From positions 1 to 42,214 of the IMG/VR virus record IMGVR_UViG_3300025647_000079: 42,214 nucleotides of DNA. One strand, given 5' to 3'. Position numbers and translations under genes: made by a program. Of the stretch, positions 40,365 to 42,214 are shown piece by piece. Origin of the DNA: a virus. Under the pieces are notes generated by a model that made no database searches, had not been told where the DNA came from, and saw only the letters and a list, made by a program, of their open reading frames with translations. The stretch's first letter is position 1. Every line of letters starts with the position of its first letter.

Positions 40365-40975
40365 TGCTAGACAAACTTGAAAAGAAGATCGAAAGAGCAG
40401 CAGGAGCCAGAGATCAACTGAAGAAACAGAAGAAGGAACGAACTCAATTCCTCCGATCTCTGAAAGCAAGAGACAAACGATTGAGGAAAGCCCAGAGTCT
40501 TCTGCAGACCGCTGCCTCCATGACACAAGATCAAATCAAGATGAGATTGTGCTCTGTTGTCAATCTGGCTCTGTGTGAGGTCTTTCAAAACAAGTGCAGA
40601 TTTGATATTGAGTTTACAGAGAAGAAGGGAACAACCTATGCTGAACTGTTCTTTACTGACGGAGAGAACAGAACCTCCCCTTTGGATGACAATGGTGGTG
40701 GGATGGTGGATCTCGTCTCTCTCAGCCTTCGTCTGACATTGTGGAGTCTGCACCATCCTAAGTTGAGGAAGGTGTTGATAATGGATGAGCCTCTCAAGTT
40801 CCTGTCGAGAGATTTGATACCAGATGCTGTTGGGTTATTAAGAGAGCTTTCAGACACATTGAACATTCAGATCATTATGGTGACTCACGATGAGCAACTT
40901 GTGGAAGCAGGAGACAAGATCTTTCGAGTAACACAGGAAAAGGGAATCAGCAAAGTGGAGGTGGAATCATGTTAG
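40364..40975 (+). CDS. SbcC/Rad50-like C-terminal half
   Basis: 203 aa from the ATG at 40364 (GGAGAAGTG upstream). The N-terminal 65 residues are a coiled coil without a second zinc-hook motif. Then come a signature-like LDDNGGGMVDLVSLSLRLTL, Walker B plus D-loop VLIMDEPLKFLS, and the H-loop IIMVTHDEQL. It completes the ATPase of the N-terminal half at 38291. It lacks Walker A, so it can act only with that partner. Confidence 0.82.
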   Translation: MLDKLEKKIERAAGARDQLKKQKKERTQFLRSLKARDKRLRKAQSLLQTAASMTQDQIKMRLCSVVNLALCEVFQNKCRFDIEFTEKKGTTYAELFFTDGENRTSPLDDNGGGMVDLVSLSLRLTLWSLHHPKLRKVLIMDEPLKFLSRDLIPDAVGLLRELSDTLNIQIIMVTHDEQLVEAGDKIFRVTQEKGISKVEVESC

Positions 40976-41169
40976 CCAAAAAATTAAAAGACACTGACCC
41001 CATGCCATACGGCAAACACAAAGGGATCCCGATGCAGGACGTCCCGGCGTCTTACCTGCACTGGCTCTGGACCAATGGCAAAGACAACGACTTCACCTGT
41101 CCGGTCGCTCAATACATACGAGACAACATCGACGCTTTGAGTAAGGAGTACAAAGATGGCATCTGGTAG
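40969..41169 (+). CDS. DUF3820-like small protein
   Basis: 66 aa overlapping the previous stop. DTDPMPYGKHKGIPMQDVPA followed by SYLHWLW is the DUF3820 pattern (MPFGKYKG...VPxxYLxWL) widespread in phages and bacteria; function unknown. AGGTGGAATC lies upstream. Confidence 0.7.
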   Translation: MLAKKLKDTDPMPYGKHKGIPMQDVPASYLHWLWTNGKDNDFTCPVAQYIRDNIDALSKEYKDGIW

Positions 41170-41323
41170 TGCTCCAAACAAAGAGTGGGTGTGCCCATCT
41201 TGTGGTAATGCTATACCAGATTGGGACTACAAAACATTAATTACCGATATCCCGTGTGTCTGCGGAAAGAAGATGACCAGCGATTATGTTTCAAGGGAGA
41301 TTAAGGAGGCAGGCGATGAGTAA
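41156..41323 (+). CDS. Small zinc-ribbon protein
   Basis: 55 aa with TAAGGAGTACAAAG upstream. WVCPSCGNAI and CVCGKKM form a CxxC...CxC-type ribbon. It overlaps both neighbours slightly. Unknown function. Confidence 0.58.
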   Translation: MASGSAPNKEWVCPSCGNAIPDWDYKTLITDIPCVCGKKMTSDYVSREIKEAGDE

Positions 41324-41441
41324 ACAGGATGACGGAGGCGCGGCGAAAGAACACAAAACATGCGAGCAAAAACGAATTACCGCAGACCAATCAAGAGAAA
41401 TATGGTGCGGGAACTGTTTTGGGTGCGAAGAAAATAGCTAG
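41316..41441 (+). CDS. Tiny Cys-containing protein
   Basis: 41 aa with AAGGAGGCAGGCG upstream, overlapping the previous gene by 8 bases. The C-terminus IWCGNCFGCEENS carries three cysteines; a further one is at KTCEQ. A plausible zinc-binding microprotein. Confidence 0.45.
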   Translation: MSKQDDGGAAKEHKTCEQKRITADQSREIWCGNCFGCEENS

Positions 41442-41485
41442 AAAACGGCAGAGCGCGAGCGGAGCAACGGACAGGAGGCGCGGTG

Positions 41486-41560
41486 ATGAAATGCAAACAT
41501 GACTGGCGGCTGGACGATACACCGAACGCTACGAATCAGACTCGTAGCGAAGCGAAGTAG
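41486..41560 (+). CDS. Possible 24-aa ORF, maybe a truncated gene
   Basis: ATG preceded by ACAGGAGGCGCGGTG. Starts MKCKHDWRLDDTPNATNQ, like the beginning of small phage zinc-binding proteins, but stops after 24 codons. A short hairpin CTACGA/TCGTAG (about 41530-41548) lies inside it. May be a remnant. The rest of the stretch 41442-41586 holds nothing else I recognise. Confidence 0.3.
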   Translation: MKCKHDWRLDDTPNATNQTRSEAK

Positions 41561-41586
41561 TCTGGATTCGATTGTTGGAGATTCTT

Positions 41587-41835
41587 ATGAAAGTTCACAC
41601 GACAAAAGACGGGAAGAAGATCAGGCTGTGCGATATGACGGACGATCACTTGTCTGCGACGATTCGCCTGTTTGAGCGAAGGGCGGAAGAAGGCGTTACC
41701 GTTCGAATGGGCGGGGGGTGTTGCGCCGAAGATATATGGTATGACGAAGACACGTTGTATGGCGACGATGCCTTGGAGCAACTTGGATACGCCGATTATG
41801 TCAAAGAGCGTGATTGTCGTATCTCCAACACATGA
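41587..41835 (+). CDS. Hypothetical small phage protein
   Basis: 82 aa from the ATG at 41587 (TTGGAG six bases upstream) rather than the in-frame TTG at 41572, which overlaps that site. MTDDHLSATIRLFERRAEEG followed by a Gly/Cys turn (MGGGCCAEDIWYDED) is a pattern I associate with small proteins of many phages; no function known. Confidence 0.6.
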   Translation: MKVHTTKDGKKIRLCDMTDDHLSATIRLFERRAEEGVTVRMGGGCCAEDIWYDEDTLYGDDALEQLGYADYVKERDCRISNT

Positions 41836-41892
41836 TAGTTACTGCGGGCAGGAGGTTGACGTTTGCTGAGTTTTTGATGGTTTATAACATTA

Positions 41893-41899
41893 GTATAAA
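41893..41899 (+). promoter_or_regulatory. -10-like element before the last gene
   Basis: TTAGTATAAAGGAGG, with the -10-like sequence directly adjacent to the ribosome binding site. It resembles the other GTATAA elements, but the distance to the ATG (11 bases) is very short for a promoter, so it may be chance AT-richness. Confidence 0.3.
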
Positions 41900-41910
41900 G
41901 GAGGTTTAAT

Positions 41911-42214
41911 ATGACAGAACCATTACAGCTACCAGCACCAGAGAAGTACAAAGACTGGCGCATACTGAGCGAGGATGAGAAGCAGGGAGAGGCTACGGGT
42001 GAAGAGCTTAAAATTGCTAATTGCATCACATATATAACATCACACCTGTTGAAAAAAGGCAACAAACTCGAAGAATACAAGGATTGTATAATCATCGTAC
42101 CGCCCGACTACGGTAAGCAGCAGGAACCAGAGCGCAACGCCGACAGAGACAGCAAAGAAGATATGAAAGCGGTGCAAGATAAGTATGGAGTGGGAAGCAT
42201 TGAGCGCCTAGACG
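41911..42214 (+). CDS. Hypothetical protein, runs off the window
   Basis: At least 101 codons open from the ATG at 41911 (AAAGGAGGTTTAAT upstream) to the window edge. Starts MTEPLQLPAPEKYKDWRILS. Acidic and basic residues alternate in helical stretches. No family recognised from the visible part. Confidence 0.6.
   Translation, partial: MTEPLQLPAPEKYKDWRILSEDEKQGEATGEELKIANCITYITSHLLKKGNKLEEYKDCIIIVPPDYGKQQEPERNADRDSKEDMKAVQDKYGVGSIERLD

Noticed and set aside
42086-42092. Another GTATAAT promoter element
   Set aside because: It lies within the coding part of the last gene with no gene start nearby; probably chance.

Overview
The window is a contiguous piece of a tailed double-stranded DNA bacteriophage genome (Caudoviricetes). 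The evidence is a terminase, portal, MuF-type, prohead-protease and major-capsid gene block, a complete phage replication and recombination set, very dense gene packing with ATGA and TAATG overlaps, and strong purine-rich ribosome binding sites. No integrase, excisionase or lysogeny repressor is visible. Tail and lysis genes are outside the window, so morphotype is unknown. A tmRNA-like 3' end very close to the proteobacterial ssrA sequence (compared from memory) hints at a proteobacterial host.

Layout. (1) 1-13.3 kb, minus strand: head genes read leftward as TerS, TerL, portal (DUF1073 type), MuF-type head morphogenesis protein with a ParB-like tail domain, a small basic protein, a sulfotransferase, DUF2213 prohead protease, a decoration-like protein and the major capsid protein. 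A strong intrinsic terminator follows, then a DUF115-like protein and an 812-codon frame encoding a methyltransferase plus glycosyltransferases. (2) 13.3-13.5 kb: AT-rich divergent control region. (3) 13.5-18.7 kb, plus strand: about twenty small early genes, several with Cys pairs, a ribbon-helix-helix protein and a sigma-region-2-like protein. They are preceded by near-identical ribosome binding sites and two very similar promoters. (4) 18.7-24 kb: SNF2 helicase, primase, a promoter followed by a highly structured RNA, a winged-helix initiator with an origin-like dyad cluster inside its gene, and a DnaB-like helicase. (5) 24-32.2 kb: acidic protein, FAD oxidoreductase, ThyX, glycosyltransferase-like protein, HAD-DUF6378, a DnaE polymerase fused to a uracil-DNA-glycosylase-like domain, and an HD-family protein. 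(6) 32.2-37 kb: UvsY-like mediator, ssDNA-binding protein, RecA-like recombinase, 5'-3' exonuclease and RuvC-like resolvase. (7) 37-42.2 kb: small genes, a tmRNA-like RNA that encloses a 94-aa ORF, a split SbcC with SbcD, and small zinc-binding proteins; the last gene runs off the window.

The phage appears to carry its own replisome (primase, helicase, polymerase III alpha), a recombination system (UvsY, SSB, RecA, exonuclease, RuvC, SbcCD), nucleotide metabolism genes and a possible virion-glycan cassette. The two most unusual signals are RNA-level. One is the structured leader or ncRNA at 21.27-21.42 kb, with three interlocked perfect 10-11 bp complementarities. The other is the tmRNA-like molecule at 37.83-38.27 kb, whose acceptor-stem halves flank a complete ORF with its own ribosome binding site.
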